A model generated the notes under the pieces. It ran no database searches. It worked only from the letters and a program-made list of their open reading frames with translations, and was not told the origin of the DNA. Shown here piece by piece: positions 45,223 to 57,640 of a stretch of DNA of 64,000 bases. The stretch's first letter is position 1, and every line of letters begins with the position of its first letter. The DNA is from Boesenbergia rotunda (lineage: Eukaryota; Streptophyta; Magnoliopsida; Zingiberales; Zingiberaceae). Location of the stretch: NCBI GenBank assembly GCA_024364735.1, contig JAGFNQ010008788.1, positions 1 to 64,000 of the forward strand. The letters are read 5' to 3'. The position numbers and the translations under genes were made by a program.

Positions 45223-45269
45223 TCAATCTAGTTTCCCATAGACGACATCAAACTTGTTCCGAAAGTGAA

Positions 45270-46024
45270 TGACGTGGACGACAGGTTACCGTGGTGTAGC
45301 CTTGAGCGATGATGAAGGAGGATGCTCGCGTCTGTGAGGTTAACACGAGCGTTACAGGGATACACCGGAAGGAGGTCCGGTGGAGCCCTCTCTGACGCTC
45401 AAGTCAAGAAGTACTCAAAGATAGAGAAGGAGCAAGAAGAATAAATTAGTAGAGTTCTGAAGATCCCCCCTTACCTAGGGGCCTAAGCACCTTATATAAT
45501 CGTTGCTTTCTTCCTTCGGGTTCTCCCACATTGTTGTAACCACCTCCTCTGTTCCCACGTCTCATGATTCGTGATTGCCTGCTAACCGTCGTTCACTGAG
45601 AGCTACTGGTAGCAACTACCGCGCACATTAAATCATGTGTTTCGGGTCATAACTGCCGGCTAATATTCTTATTCGGGGAGAAGACGCTTGAAACAGTCGT
45701 CACCTGTATTAAATGTGTCATTATCGTCGTTAACGATAAACTTCTCCTCATATGTCCTCCCTCTCCTGAGCTGGTCTTGGCTCCACTCTTCGAGTTGAGC
45801 TCGGGAACTCTCAGTGCCCGAGTCGATCCCAGGTACACCTCTCTCGAGGTGGTCTCAGGAACCCCAGTCCGAGCTGGTCTTGAGCACTCTTTGCCCGAGC
45901 TGATATCGGGCCTTTTCTCCTGAGTTGGTCTCAGGGACTCTCTCGAGCACTTCTCTCCCTCCTAGCCATGGCACGCAATCTTCTCGTGCTATATGTTCAT
46001 CTTGGGCTACTCATCCCGATCACA
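45270..46024 (-). repeat. 5' LTR of the gypsy element
   Basis: 755 bp. In element sense TGTGATCGGGATG...CCACGTCA. Matches 18661-19441 block by block (GACGTGGACGACA, CGATGATGAAGGAGGAT, ACACGAGCGTTACAGGGATAC). TATATAA on minus at about 45493-45500. The internal side is TTCACTTTCGGAACAAG. I cannot assign this PBS to a tRNA. Confidence 0.9.
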
Positions 46025-46612
46025 TATCATCCAACTTCACCTTTTCCATATTAACCTTGGCATGAGTTTCAACAAATTAATGTTTCACATTAAGTCAATT
46101 GATTAATCATAAATCATATCTCAATGGTCTAAGCATGTCTAATTTCAAATTAGGCTTAGGTGAGTCCAAAAGCCAAAACATGGAATTAAACTCTGGTTCT
46201 TACCATTTTAATAGAAGATGTAAGCTTTACAATTTTTATAAGCACTTTAATTAATCTAGGTCTCAACAATTACATGCAAAGAAGGTTTACAAAAATTTGT
46301 AAATTAATTACATGTAATAACATGACATGCATCATGGTATAAATAATAGCATAAATCATTGCATTATCATGGCATAAATCATGGTAGGAAACATGGCATA
46401 AAATATAACATAAGTCATGACATAGTTGCTCCAAAATTAGATTTCCTAACAAATTAGGAAATATTCTCCATATTGAAAATTTTTTATCGGATTAGGAAAC
46501 AATTTCCATATCCAAAATTTTCTAAATTTCCAAATTTAACTTTATGACAACCTACGTCATGCTAAACAAAGATCTACGATCTATGTCAAAACACATAGTG
46601 GCTCTAATACCA
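46025..46612 (-). other. 5' leader and PBS of copia element C1
   Basis: AT-rich, with GGCATAAATCATGG/TAGGAAACATGGCATAAA-type short repeats (46330-46420) and no credible ORF. On minus TGGTATTAGAGC (46601-46612), a PBS with one mismatch, precedes the LTR start at 46621. The leader ends at the gypsy LTR, so the gypsy element and C1 are directly joined here and the rest of C1 is not found to the right. Confidence 0.6.
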
Positions 46613-47030
46613 CATATCAATGTCTCTATGCATGTTTTAAAATTTTGTTTCAAAAAAATGTAGCGGAAGTATAATAATTTTCTAAATTATTACAACACGC
46701 GTATCACACACATACATGATACACACATGTGTAGACATAATCGTAGAATAAATTTTCATAAAGAAAATATACCTATCGTATGACGTGTAGAGGAAACAAC
46801 ATTAATTAGCAAACTTTACCAAGTTTGTCTCTAGTCATATCCACGCCGAGATACCTTTGAGATAACTGCGCTAAGCCGCAAGCTTCGTCTTCGTTTTGGT
46901 ACTAACCAAAGGAAGGAGACAACACGAACTAAGAGGGAACCGCTAGCTCGTATATGTGCCCAGCAGCGTGGGTAACCCAGCGGCATAAAATGAGAGAGAA
47001 ACAACTAAAGGAGATTGCTTACGACAGCAC

Positions 47031-48456
47031 TGTGGGGACCGGTGCCGTCGATAGAGGGGGGGTGAATATTGACTTGTAAAAATTTCTTCGGAAAGCGTGT
47101 CGTAAACGTTTGATCGTTCATTCTATTCAAAGTTAGTTGCACAACGGAAAAATTGACAGAATAAAAAAATGATCGACAGAGTGCACACGGGATTTTACTT
47201 GGTTCCTAACCCCCCAGGGTCTGTACGTCCAAGGCCTAAGCACGGGAAACGCCCGTCTACTAATGGTCTCCTTTCTGGACATTTCGAAGGCGGACAAACC
47301 CATCTTACAGTGCATGATTTACAATCAAAAATATTAAGGAAATTAAATGCGGAAAGTAAATCAAACCAAACAAAGAATCGATGATCCCGGCTGATCTGGA
47401 ACTCTGAAGTGCCGCGCACGTCCTCCTGGAGCCACCTTTATCGCAGGGCTTCGTCTCTAGCACTTTTCTTTCGCTCGAAATACTTAGAATGATCTCGGAA
47501 TTCATGTTCTGAGTTGAGGGGTCGAACCCCTTTATATAGCCTCTTAACGGGCGCCCTAGAGCCTTTGGGGCGCCTCAGTTGCGATCAAAAATCCATCCAA
47601 ATTCGCGAACATCGTGAGCTGATAAAACCTGCCTTATTGGGTGCCTGTGTGGAAGGGGGCACCTGATTCATTCAAGCGCCTGACTTAATGGGGGCGCCTG
47701 GCTTCTTAGGGGCGCCTGTATCAATGGGGGCGCCCAAGAAGCTGTGTTTCAGCCTCTTTTGTGTTTGTTTGCCTACCTTGCCTCCAATTCTAGGTACCTG
47801 CAAAATACACAAACACAAGACAAACAAATATATATCCTTAACCTTAAAGATTTGGTTCCGACTTTGGGTTTCCCGCGAAACCCTAGGTCGAACCGACGCC
47901 TATGTTCCCTTCCCGGGGAACGCGCCTTTCACCTACTCCTCTCAGGAGAAGTTTTGCCAACCGGCCCATCCGGTTGGACTTTTGCCCAGCTTCACTCACC
48001 AGGACTTTTGCCCAATCTTACGACCAGGACTTCATACCTAGTCCACGACCAGGACTTATTGCCTAGCTTCACTCACCAGGACTTTTGCCCAGCTTCACTC
48101 ACCAGGACTTCGTGCCCAATCCACGACCAGGACTTATTGCCCAACCCTATGTCAGGACTTCGGTGCCCAGCCCTCGGCCAGGACTTATTTCCCAATTCCT
48201 CGAATCAGGACTTCGTGCCCAACCCTGGTCAGGTCTTCGGTGCCCAGCCCTCGGCCAGGACTTAGTGCCCAATCCATGATCAGGACTTAGTACCCAATTC
48301 TTCAAACCAGGACTTATTGCCTAGGTTAACTAGGACTTTTCTTCACTTTGGTACTCCATCTTGACTAACACTTGTTCTAATGTATCACTAACTTAAGCAT
48401 ATTGTTAAACATTGAAACACTCGAGGAGGACATCACTGATGCTTCTTGCAACAACA
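47031..48456 (-). repeat. 3' LTR of element B
   Basis: TGTGGGGACCGG...GCAACAACA on plus, 1,426 bp. Shares with LTR A the GTGCCGTCGATAGAGGGGGG start, CCTCCTGGAGCC, TATATAA (minus, about 47532-47540), GGCGCC-rich U3 and the ACGCGCCTTTCACCTACTCCTCTCAGGAG block. Its U3 array is a different unit, CCAGGACTTNNTGCCCA (47960-48330). Confidence 0.9.
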
Positions 48457-50914
48457 ATTTCTCCCTTTTTTGATGTTTGACAATATCTTAAGTTAGATTG
48501 AATTAAAGGGCTAAGTTATAATCCTTGGGATAAAATGGAAAAAATTTGATCCTTTGAAGAAATATTTTGATTTACATTTTGATCCTTGGAAAAAAAATTT
48601 GATTCAAACTTTGATCCTTTGGGACAAAATTTCTAATTTAAGCTCTCTATTCCTTTGGGAGAAAAAAAATTTCTAACTTAAGCTCACTCTCCCCCTTTGT
48701 CATACATCAAAAAACTGACAAAAACATACTTGCACCAACAATGAAAAAGAATTTCTTTTCCTTTCGAAAGTACTTAGTATAATTTGTTTTTTGAAAGCAT
48801 ATCATTTTTTATAAAACAATTTTTGTAACTCTTCCCTTTTGTTTTTTTTTAAAAACTAAGTACTAGTTTAAAAAACTAATTAGAAAATTTTTGCACTTAG
48901 AAAAATATTGCCTTAGAAAAACTTTTCATTTAGAAAAGATTTTTAAAAAGAATGCACTCATAAAAGATTTTTACAAAAAAAATTATGCACTTTAGAAAAC
49001 ATTTTCACTTAGAGAAATATAGTGCATTTAGAAGAATACTTTGAAAAATATTGTGCAAAATCTTGTACTTTGAAAGATATTTTACACTTAGTACTTTGAA
49101 AAATATTGGAAAAAAAAATTGTTCTTTCAAAAGCTTGCACTTAACGAATATTTTTTTTTACAAACAAGATATTGTACTTTGTATTTTGAAAAATATTGTG
49201 CACTTCTCAAAAATATTATTTTGCACTTTAGAAAAATATTAGTACTTTTGAAAAATATTGTTACTTTGAAAAATATTAGTATTTTGAAATATATTGTTTT
49301 GCACTTTAGAAAAATATTAGTACTTTTGAAAAATATTAGTACTTTGAAAAATATTTGTACTTTTGAAAACACAATATTTTACTTGACTTGGTTTCTTTTC
49401 TAGTCTGACACAATCCTAGAAAACTTTGTTAACTACAAGGACATTTCCCTAAGTGTCCTGGAAATTCTCCAAACTCAAGTAAATATTATTTTCAAAAGTG
49501 ATTCCAAAAAAAAGTTTTTGAAAGTGATAGTATAATAAAAAATGATTTAAAATGATAGTATTTCGAAAGGGAAAATGCTTATGTTTTCAAAAGGATTTTG
49601 AAAATACAGTGTATGAAAACATATTATTTTGAAATGTTCAATAATTCTTTTAATTTGACCTCCCCCTAAACTTGACACAGCCCTTGGAAGCTTGTTGACT
49701 ACAAGTAATCTTCCTCTGAGCCTTTAGGGTTTAATTCAGATCAAAGGAATTATCTAATAATTTCAAAAAATAATTGTCAGAAATATTAACATTTCGAAGG
49801 ATAAAAATGAGTATTTGAAATACATATTTTGAAATAATAGTAATTTATAAAGCATAGTTTTCGAAAAATATTTTGAAGTGATAGTAATTTTTAAAGCACA
49901 GTTTTCGAAAGATCCAAAAAAATACTCCCCTTGTATCCGACACCGTCTGACTCTATCTAAGTGCGTTAAGGGACTTTAGTGTTGACCTAATAGGCTTGTG
50001 TCTAATTGTGTAGGTCAAACAAATTTTTGAAAAAGATATAATTTTGAAAATGTATAATATATAAGCAATCAGACAAGCATGAAATCCATAAAAATATTAT
50101 TATGTTAAAAAATTATTTTAAAAATATATTTTTACGAAAATATCCTAAAAATTTTGGAAAATATTTTTGAAAAGTGTTTTTCAATTTATTAGTCCTTAAC
50201 ATCTCACCCATTCTAAATGTCTCAGTACAAGCAAGCATGGTTGCCTTATGGGTGTATTGTGACATGCTTGAATAATTTTCTTTGAATTAATGTTAAATTT
50301 AAGATTTAATTAAACTTGTGTTAGATTCAAATTTATCAAATAGTAAATTGAATTTGAGTTTCGATAATTGGCTTCCAGGTCTTGGCGAGGCACAGAGACC
50401 TTCTTCAAGTTTCAAATAAGTCTTTTTCCTATCTAACCGTTCTAAATCATGCATAAAATTAAACATGAATGACATGGCAGATATATAAAAAAAATAGCAA
50501 ATGCATGAGCATGACATTTATGCATGATTCAATCAAGTCAAGGCATTTTAATTAAGTTTCTAATAATGTATTAAATTTTCGATTTGATACATATAGTGTG
50601 AAGCCGCGAATATGTCAACCCACTTTGACATATCTAATTTTATTTAATTGATTGTTGTAGTTGGGTAAGATTTTATTTAATTTGAGTTTAAGTTATTAAG
50701 GTTTAATTTGAGATTAAAATTAATTAAGGATTAATTAGAATTAAATTAATTAAGGATTAATTAAACTTAAATTAATTAAAAATGAAATTAATTAAGGATT
50801 AATTAAAATTAAATTAATTAAGGATAAAATCATGATTAAATTAATTGAAGTTTAATTAGGATTAAATTAATTAAAGATTAATTAGAGTTAAGATAATTAA
50901 GGTTTAATTAGGAT
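48457..50914 (-). other. Noncoding interior of element B
   Basis: No credible ORF. The short ORFs at 49051-49403 come from a TACTTTGAAAAATATTG repeat. Blocks also present in element A include CCTAGAAAACTTTGTTAACTACAAGGA (49411), CTTGACACAG...GAAGCTTGTTGAC (49673) and CTCACCCATTCTAAATGTCT (50205). A 240-bp AATTAATTAAGGATTAATT tract is at 50690-50930. Confidence 0.65.
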
Positions 50915-51844
50915 TTAAGGTTTAAATTGAGTTAAAAGTTTCGGGTCTAGTTGCATTAACTTCATTAATTCAAAGATGTCTGACTTATCTACTATTTCTT
51001 CATTTAATTTTTCAAGTTGATCTAATACTTTTGCTTTGTTTGAATTTTTGTAGATTTTATTAATTGTAGCCTTAGTTCTAAAAAATTCATCTTTCTCTTC
51101 ATCCTCATCATCAAAGTTATCTCCTTCTATATCTTCATAGTAAGTAGAGTAATTTTCAGGGCTACTAGTTAGTGTTTGATAATTGTCTTCAAGATTATCC
51201 AAGAAATTAATAATCAAATCATTATCTAAAGAGATTTTATTTTCAATATCCTCAAAATTATCTTCAACAACTTCAAAATTATCTTCAACAACCTTAACAT
51301 TATCTTTAATATCCTCAAAAAAATCTCCAATATTTTCAGGATTATCTTTAATATCATTATTATCCTTAGAAATATCCTCAAAAAAATCTCCAATATTTTC
51401 AGGATTATTTTTAATATTTTCAGAAAAATTATTAGAATTAATTCTAAAAATTATTGCATTGATATTAAAAATTAATGAGTTGATATCTTATATTTTAATA
51501 TTATCTACATTTGGTAATAGGTTATGCAAAATGTTAATTTGACTATGCAATAATTCTAATTTTTCAGAAAAATTATCTAAGTTATTATCATAAGACAGTG
51601 CAGGAATTTGAAAATCTTTACGAATATAAACTTTTCGTACCTTTGACGGACATTGATTCTTATAGTGTCCGTGCTTTTGTCATTTGAAACACTTTATATG
51701 ACTCTTGTCCCTCCGAACTCCGGGTGTTGGTACCTCCTTTGCTGCTAGTGGTGAAAATCGAGTCTTCCGAGTAGGACACTGATTTTTATAGTGTCCTCTC
51801 TCCCTGCACTTGAAACACGTAATATGAAATTTGAAAATTGACAT
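50915..51844 (-). pseudogene. Element B ORF: two zinc knuckles plus acidic repeat domain
   Basis: Single frame from ATG 51842-51844 to 50915 with two stops: TGA at 51680-51682, exactly at the second Cys codon of knuckle 2, and TAA at 51488-51490. Knuckle 1 is intact (CFKCRERGHYKNQC). Knuckle 2 would be CFK-stop-QKHGHYKNQC. 'VRKVYIRKDFQIPALSYDNN' matches element A. The acidic part has NPENIGDFFEDI repeats in place of DNPELKFENPK. The C-terminus 'YQTLTSSPENYSTYYEDIEG' corresponds to 'YYKTLTSGPNYSSYFKDTKR' of element A. The stops differ from A, so both copies died independently. Confidence 0.78.
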
Positions 51845-51938
51845 ACTTAAAAGAAATATACTTGATTCACCCCTGGGCTCCCCCTCAACTCCTGGTGTCT
51901 TTGCTCCGTCGGCTGTTAGTCCGATGAAGAGCTACCAG

Positions 51939-53358
51939 GCTCTGATACCACTTGTGGGGACCAGTGTCATCGATAGAGGGGGTGAATATCGACTTGTAAA
52001 AATTTCTTCGGAAAGCGTGTCGTAAACTTTCGATCCTTCGTTCTATTCAGAGTTAGTAGCACAGCGAAAAAATAGACAGAACAAAAAAAACAATCGACAA
52101 AGTGCACACGGAATTTTACTTGGTTCCCAACCCTTCCAAGGTCAGTACGTCCAAGGCCTAAGCACAGGAAACGCCCATCCACTAATGGTCTCCTTTCTGA
52201 ACTTTTCGAAGGTGGAGAAACCCGTCTTATAGTGCACGATTTATAATAAAAAATATTAAGGAAATTAAATGCGGAAAGTAAATCAAACCAAACAAAGAAT
52301 CGACGATCCCGACCGATCTGGAACTCCGAAGTGCCGCGCACTTCCTCCTGGAGCCTCCTTGGTCGCAGGGCTTCGTCTCTAACACTTTTCTTTCGATCAG
52401 AATGCTTAAAATGATCTCGGAATTCGTGTTCTGAGTTGAGGAGTCGAACCCCTTTATATGGCCTCTTAACGGGCGCCCTAGAGCCTTTGGGGCACCTCAG
52501 TTGCGGTCAAAATCCATCCAAATTTGCGAACATCGCGAGTTGATAAAACCTGCCTTATTGGGCGCCTGTGTTGAAGGGGCCGCCTGATTCATTCAGGCGC
52601 CTGACTTAATGGGGGCGCCTGGCTTCTTGGGGGCTCCTGTATCAATGGGGGCGCCCAAGAAGCTGTGTTTCAGCCTCTTTTGTGTTTATTTGCCTGCCTT
52701 GCCTCCAATTCTAGGTACCTGCAAAATACACAAACACAAGATAAACAAATATATGTCCTTAGCTTTAAAGATTTGGTTCTGACTTTGGGTTTCCCGCGAA
52801 ACCCTAGGTCGAACCGACATCTATGTTCCCTTCCCGGGGAACGCGCCTTTCACCTACTCCTCTCAGGAGAAGTTTTGCCAACCGGCCCATCCGGTTGGAC
52901 TTTTGCCTAGCTTCACTCACCAGGACTTTTGCCCAATCTTACGACTAGGACTTCGTGCCCAGTCCACGACCAGGACTTATTGCCTAGCTTCACTCACCAG
53001 GATTTTTGCCCAGCTTCACTCACCAGGACTTCGTGCCCAGTCCACGACTAGGACTTATTGCCCAACCCTATGTCAGGACTTCGATGCCCAGCCCTCGACC
53101 AGGACTTATTGCCCAATTCCTCGAATCAGGACTTCATGCCCAACCCTCGATCAGGTCTTCGGTGCCCAGCCCTCGGACAGGACTTAGTGCCCAATTCTTC
53201 GAACCAGGACTTATTGCCTAGGTTAACTAGGACTTTTCTTCACTTTGGTATTCCTTTCTTAACTAACCCTTCCTTGTTCTAATGTATCACTAACTTAAGC
53301 ATATTGTTAAACATTGAAACACTCGAGGAGAACATCACTGATGCTTCTTGCACCAACA
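51939..53358 (-). repeat. PBS and 5' LTR of element B
   Basis: PBS at 51939-51950 (minus TGGTATCAGAGC). LTR 51953-53358 (TGTGGGGACCAG...CACCAACA), about 1.41 kb, with array 52905-53225 one or two units shorter than in the 3' LTR. The TATA position reads TTTATATGG, changed from TTTATATAG of the partner. Confidence 0.9.
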
Positions 53359-53631
53359 AGCACAAGTGCTGCTGTCCGGGGCTTTGAGGCCAGCGAATGG
53401 CGGCTAGTCAAGGAGAACTAGCAACAACAGGTGCCCGGCTGGATGGTCCAGCAGTAGAGTCACCCAGCAGTAAGGGCGGTCGATGATTATGCTAGGTTAC
53501 GATGCAAGGAGGAGCTTCCTCCTTGTGCTTGGCAGTGGCAACAAAGAGAGGAAGGAGAAGAGGAGGAAAGAAAACCCTAATTCACAATTAGGTTTTCCCT
53601 TGAATTGTCCCTTCTTGTTAAGGGGTATTTA

Positions 53632-55629
53632 TGTTGGCAAGCTTGATGCGGTGTGTGCTAAAACATGTTTCGTATACATACACAGCAGAAGACAAAAACA
53701 TAATAATTCCTAATTATTACATTACACACACCACACGCATACAAAGATACAATAGGGTCAGACATGATCATTAAATAAAAAAAATCCTAAAATAACATTG
53801 ATTTAGGTATACCTAACGGATGATGTGGAGAAGAAAGGGTATCAACCGAGCGACGCTATCGAACCTTGCCTATATTCATATCCACACCGAGTCTTCATCG
53901 GAATGGCTTCACAAAGCCCAAGTCTTTCGTCTCCAATCGGTACTAGACAAGCGTGGAGACGAAGAAATTTGAGAGGGCTCCCACTTTACTTGGTGTCTGA
54001 CTACTCGAACCAACCAAGCAACACCAAGTGAGGTCTGGTGAAAAGCTTGGTCGATACAAGGAGAACCGGCGCCCAATATGGCTGTTGGTGGCATCCTTTG
54101 CCTCGGCAAATGGTGATCAGCGGCTGGTAGCTGGAAAGTTGGCGGCTAGAGTGGTGGCGACGATTGAGGTGGCGACGGCTCCTTGTGTTGGGTGGCGGGG
54201 GGAGATGATGGAGGAGAGGTAAAACCCTAATCAAATTAGGTTTTTTTTCCAAAGAATCAACTTCAACTCTTGTCTCCTCATAGAGGAGTATATTTATACA
54301 CCTAAATAATAACTTGGGGAGCAAGTCATCTCCCAAGCCCAATAAGTAAAACTAACCCGATCGATTAACATTAAGTTTGGTTCAAAACCAAACCATCTTG
54401 GTTCATAACTAAACCAAACTCTTTGGTTTATTATTAAACTATAATGAATCTATATCACCAACAATAGGCATGGCTCATCTGCGCTTCCGTTTCGATAAAT
54501 ATCTTTTCATATTTGTCCTTCCATCTGATCCAACCCAACTTGGTCTCCCTCGATTTGAGAATTTAATTCTCAAACACATTATTATGACTCTCTAATAAAC
54601 TCGTAGTGTGTGTGACCCAATAGGTTCCCGGTTATGTTCATCATTCGTAATTAACCATTTAATTATTAATAGATCATGAGCGATACATAGTAGTATCATG
54701 ACCCTCAATTGACCAAAAAATTAATGGTTGATTTCAGATCTTTTTCTGAACCCTTCAACAGCTACAGTGAGTCGTGTCTCCTTCCTTTCACTTATCTTAT
54801 ACTCACTTGGTTCAAGACATGATCTTTATATCAGGCCCTACTAGGTTGACTACATCACACCTAGCCCAAGTAATACTTCCTCATCTTGTAGATACAAATT
54901 ACTCTTAACATGTGTTCAAGAGTCCCGTACTCTTAACATGAGTTGCTTTGGCTAAAGACTCTGAGCAACAATCCTATGAGTGGTCATAGGGTAAGCATCT
55001 CCTTATAAGGAGTAGTGAATCCTTTGTTGGCTATTCAAATACCTTCGAACACTTCGACTTATACCCAATCATCCCGGGTCCACACCTCCACAAAGATGCT
55101 GATTTAAGATGTCAAAGTATAAGTCTCTATCACCAAGGTAACTTGAATACCTCAAGCCAAAGGAAACTTGCACTTCAACTACAATGAGATCTTTATTGAC
55201 ATATCTATATATATAGAGAACTAAATGAAGTCTCATGGCAGGTCACTCCAATGAACTAGTTACCATAACTAGCATCCACGTTTAACTCTCGACATCCTAT
55301 TGTCTCTAGCTAGTGAGGAATGATTGCTTGGTTAGACCAAGGAGTATAACCCATGTTAGTCTCACAGAATCGATGATGTCCGAACTCATCAATTCATCTA
55401 CTAGGAAAGACTTCAATACATTCATAATTATACATGTAGAGATGCTCACTAATTATAAACCAATTACAAGCTCTCTTATGCTATGAATTGTATTACAGAT
55501 ATTCAATAAATGAGTTTAAGATCCAATCATACACATAGAGAATGTGCACTTAAATAGTGAGTCTTTATTTATCCAATAAATAGTACATTCCATAAGACGA
55601 TTGTTTTAGGGCATCTCTCAAATATAAAA
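53632..55629 (-). repeat. C2: copia LTR inserted into the related LTR C1, TSD ATTTA
   Basis: Starts TGTTGGCAAGC on plus. The right end ...TCTCAAATATAAAA is degenerate. ATTTA at 53627-53631 and 55630-55634. Same family as C1 and E. C1 sequence resumes directly after it (TATACTTCTTCACAATAACTTATAGTGCAAG matches C2's own 54290 region). No internal region: solo LTR. Confidence 0.8.
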
Positions 55630-57018
55630 ATTTATATACTTCTTCACAATAACTTATAGTGCAAGTCATAACCCAAGCCCAAATCCTTTAAGCCAACCCG
55701 ATACATTAGCATTAAGTTTGGTTTAAAAACCAAACTATCTTGGTTTATAATCAAACCAATTTTAGTTCATATCTATAACAAACCAATTTGGTTTATTACT
55801 AAACCATAATGAATCCATCTTAACCTTCAAGAGGTGTGGCCGACCGTGGCTTCTGGTATGACAAATATCTTTCATATTTACTCATCGTCTGGTCCTACCA
55901 AGCCTAGTCTCTCTCTCAATTTGAGAATCTAATTTTCAAACTTATTTTATTTCTTTCGAATATACTTGTGTACATGTTACCCAATAGGTTTCCGGTTATG
56001 CTAGTTATTCATAATTAGCCATTAATTATAAATCAATCATGAGTAAAACCTAATGTAGGTCCTGTGCAGGCCGGCTAGAGAGGGTGAATAGCCTTGCACT
56101 TACAAACTATATCTTTTGCTATTCTTTAACAAAGATGATTAATTAATAAGCAACTAAAATATCAAAAAGCATAACAACAATAAAAAGATGAGGCTCGAAG
56201 TTACTTGGTTGCAACCGGGACGGTTGTTAAATGAAGACAGTGAAAGCATACTTAAATTATCTCTTTTGTAGAAGGCTGAGAAGCCTCTTACAATCTTGGA
56301 AAGCTCAGAAATAGAGTAGAAAAATATATTACAATTGTTATACTTTGATCCTAGTTCTAGGGGTTATTTATAGTCCAAAAATAGGTATTATAGTTGTGTT
56401 GATGTGACTTGGAGGCGCCTCAATTGTGATCTGAGACACCTCAGATAGATAGAATTTTATCCACGCAATTAACGATCACTCAACGATAAAGTTTGATTTG
56501 AGAGGTTTTAGTTCCGACCTATGGCGCCTCGGTTCTGACTTGAGGCATCTCAGGTTCCAACTAAGGTGTCTCAATTTTGCTTTTGTATAGAACTCATCTG
56601 AGGCAACTGTGTGCCTTCAGAGGCAATTGAGTTGCCTCAGTTGACCTTTTGGTCAAAGTCAACTTTCATGTTGACTTTTTCACCTTTCGTCCGCTTGGGT
56701 GATTTTCGACCATCTAGAGTTGAGCTCACCCGACCTCAACTCCGGCCTTCTACTCGAATGAGCTTCCTCCCCGACTTCTCATCGCTTGGACCTCGCACAC
56801 GCCTTTCTTGTCCACTGATGTACTCATTCGTAGCCTTTGTGTCCCTTAGATGCACCGAGCACATCGACTTCCTTCCCCATGTCATCCTTCTCGTTTGCTG
56901 CATCTTCTGCTCCACTTCTTATGCTCCTAAACTCTTGCACACTTAGACACAAGGATCAAACCACACAGGACATAAATTGACTTGGTGATCACATCAAAAC
57001 CAAGCCGGTGTACTTATA

Positions 57019-57640
57019 ATCTTTCCTTTTTTGATGTGTATCAACCCAAGTTAAGTTAGGGTAAACCAAAACATAAAAGAATATTATTTATAAAAATAAT
57101 AAAAACTATGTAATTTAGCACTATATGAAAATTGCGAAATAAATCTCTCCCTTAACTTAACCCTTTATAATTCTCCCCCTTTGATCACATCAAAAAATAG
57201 AGTATTAAAAAAATTAACAAAAATCTGAAAATTTTCTAACGGGTAAAACGAATGAGAAAATATTTTTCTAAGTAAAAAAAATTATTTCAAAGAAACAATT
57301 ATGCATAAAACATTGTTGATTTTGAAAGTAAATTATTCAATTACTAAGCATGCAAAAAAAATATTTAACAATTTAACATAGATTTGAGAATCCAATATAA
57401 ATCTTTACCTACCAGATTCATCAAAAATTTTGATAGAACGTAATTTATGGGTACTTTTACAATTTAACCTCTATGATTCCTCAAATACCAATCAAGCCCT
57501 CCATAAAATTTAACTCATAATTTTTGAAATACTTTTGAATTTAAGCATGCATGAATATTTTATAATTTTACTATCTGTTCTTTCAAATTATCATTTTCAA
57601 TTTTTAATTAATCATACAAATCTAGTGGACATGCAATGAC
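57019..57640 (-). other. AT-rich noncoding interior of D
   Basis: Follows the PPT in element-antisense order. No ORF. ATTTTCAAATTTT-like runs. Corresponds to 10716-11610 of G1, where pol should be but is not. Confidence 0.55.

Larger units (their letters stand above)
18661..46024 (-). mobile_element. Tat/Retand-like Ty3/gypsy element, disrupted by nested insertions
   Basis: Matching LTRs lie at 18661-19441 (3') and 45270-46024 (5'). Between them, on the minus strand from right to left, are gag, PR, RT, RNase H and INT, and on the plus strand an antisense ORF between pol and the 3' LTR. Subtracting the solo LTR at 20849, the Tekay LTR at 21938 and the LINE at 37253 leaves about 11 kb, a normal length for this lineage. 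The antisense ORF and tandem repeats downstream of pol are features of Tat-type elements. Genes are broken by many stops, so the element is old. The bases outside the LTRs (ATAAA left, TATCA right) do not form a TSD, so one flank is probably altered. Confidence 0.85.
47031..53358 (-). mobile_element. Element B: second copy of the zinc-knuckle family, TSD AGCAC
   Basis: LTRs 47031-48456 and 51953-53358, TSD AGCAC at 47026-47030 and 53359-53363, PBS TGGTATCAGAGC (minus) at 51939-51950, PPT AAAAAAGGGAGAAAT (minus) at 48457-48471. The 3.5-kb interior has the zinc-knuckle ORF (50915-51844), a short AT repeat, GAAAAATATT-rich DNA and PPT-like modules at about 48690, 49661 and 49926. No capsid region and no pol. 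Confidence 0.92.

Noticed and set aside
47744..48265. 173-codon plus ORF with Gln-Asp-Leu/Pro repeats
   Set aside because: Translation of the U3 tandem array of LTR B. The partner LTR breaks the frame differently.
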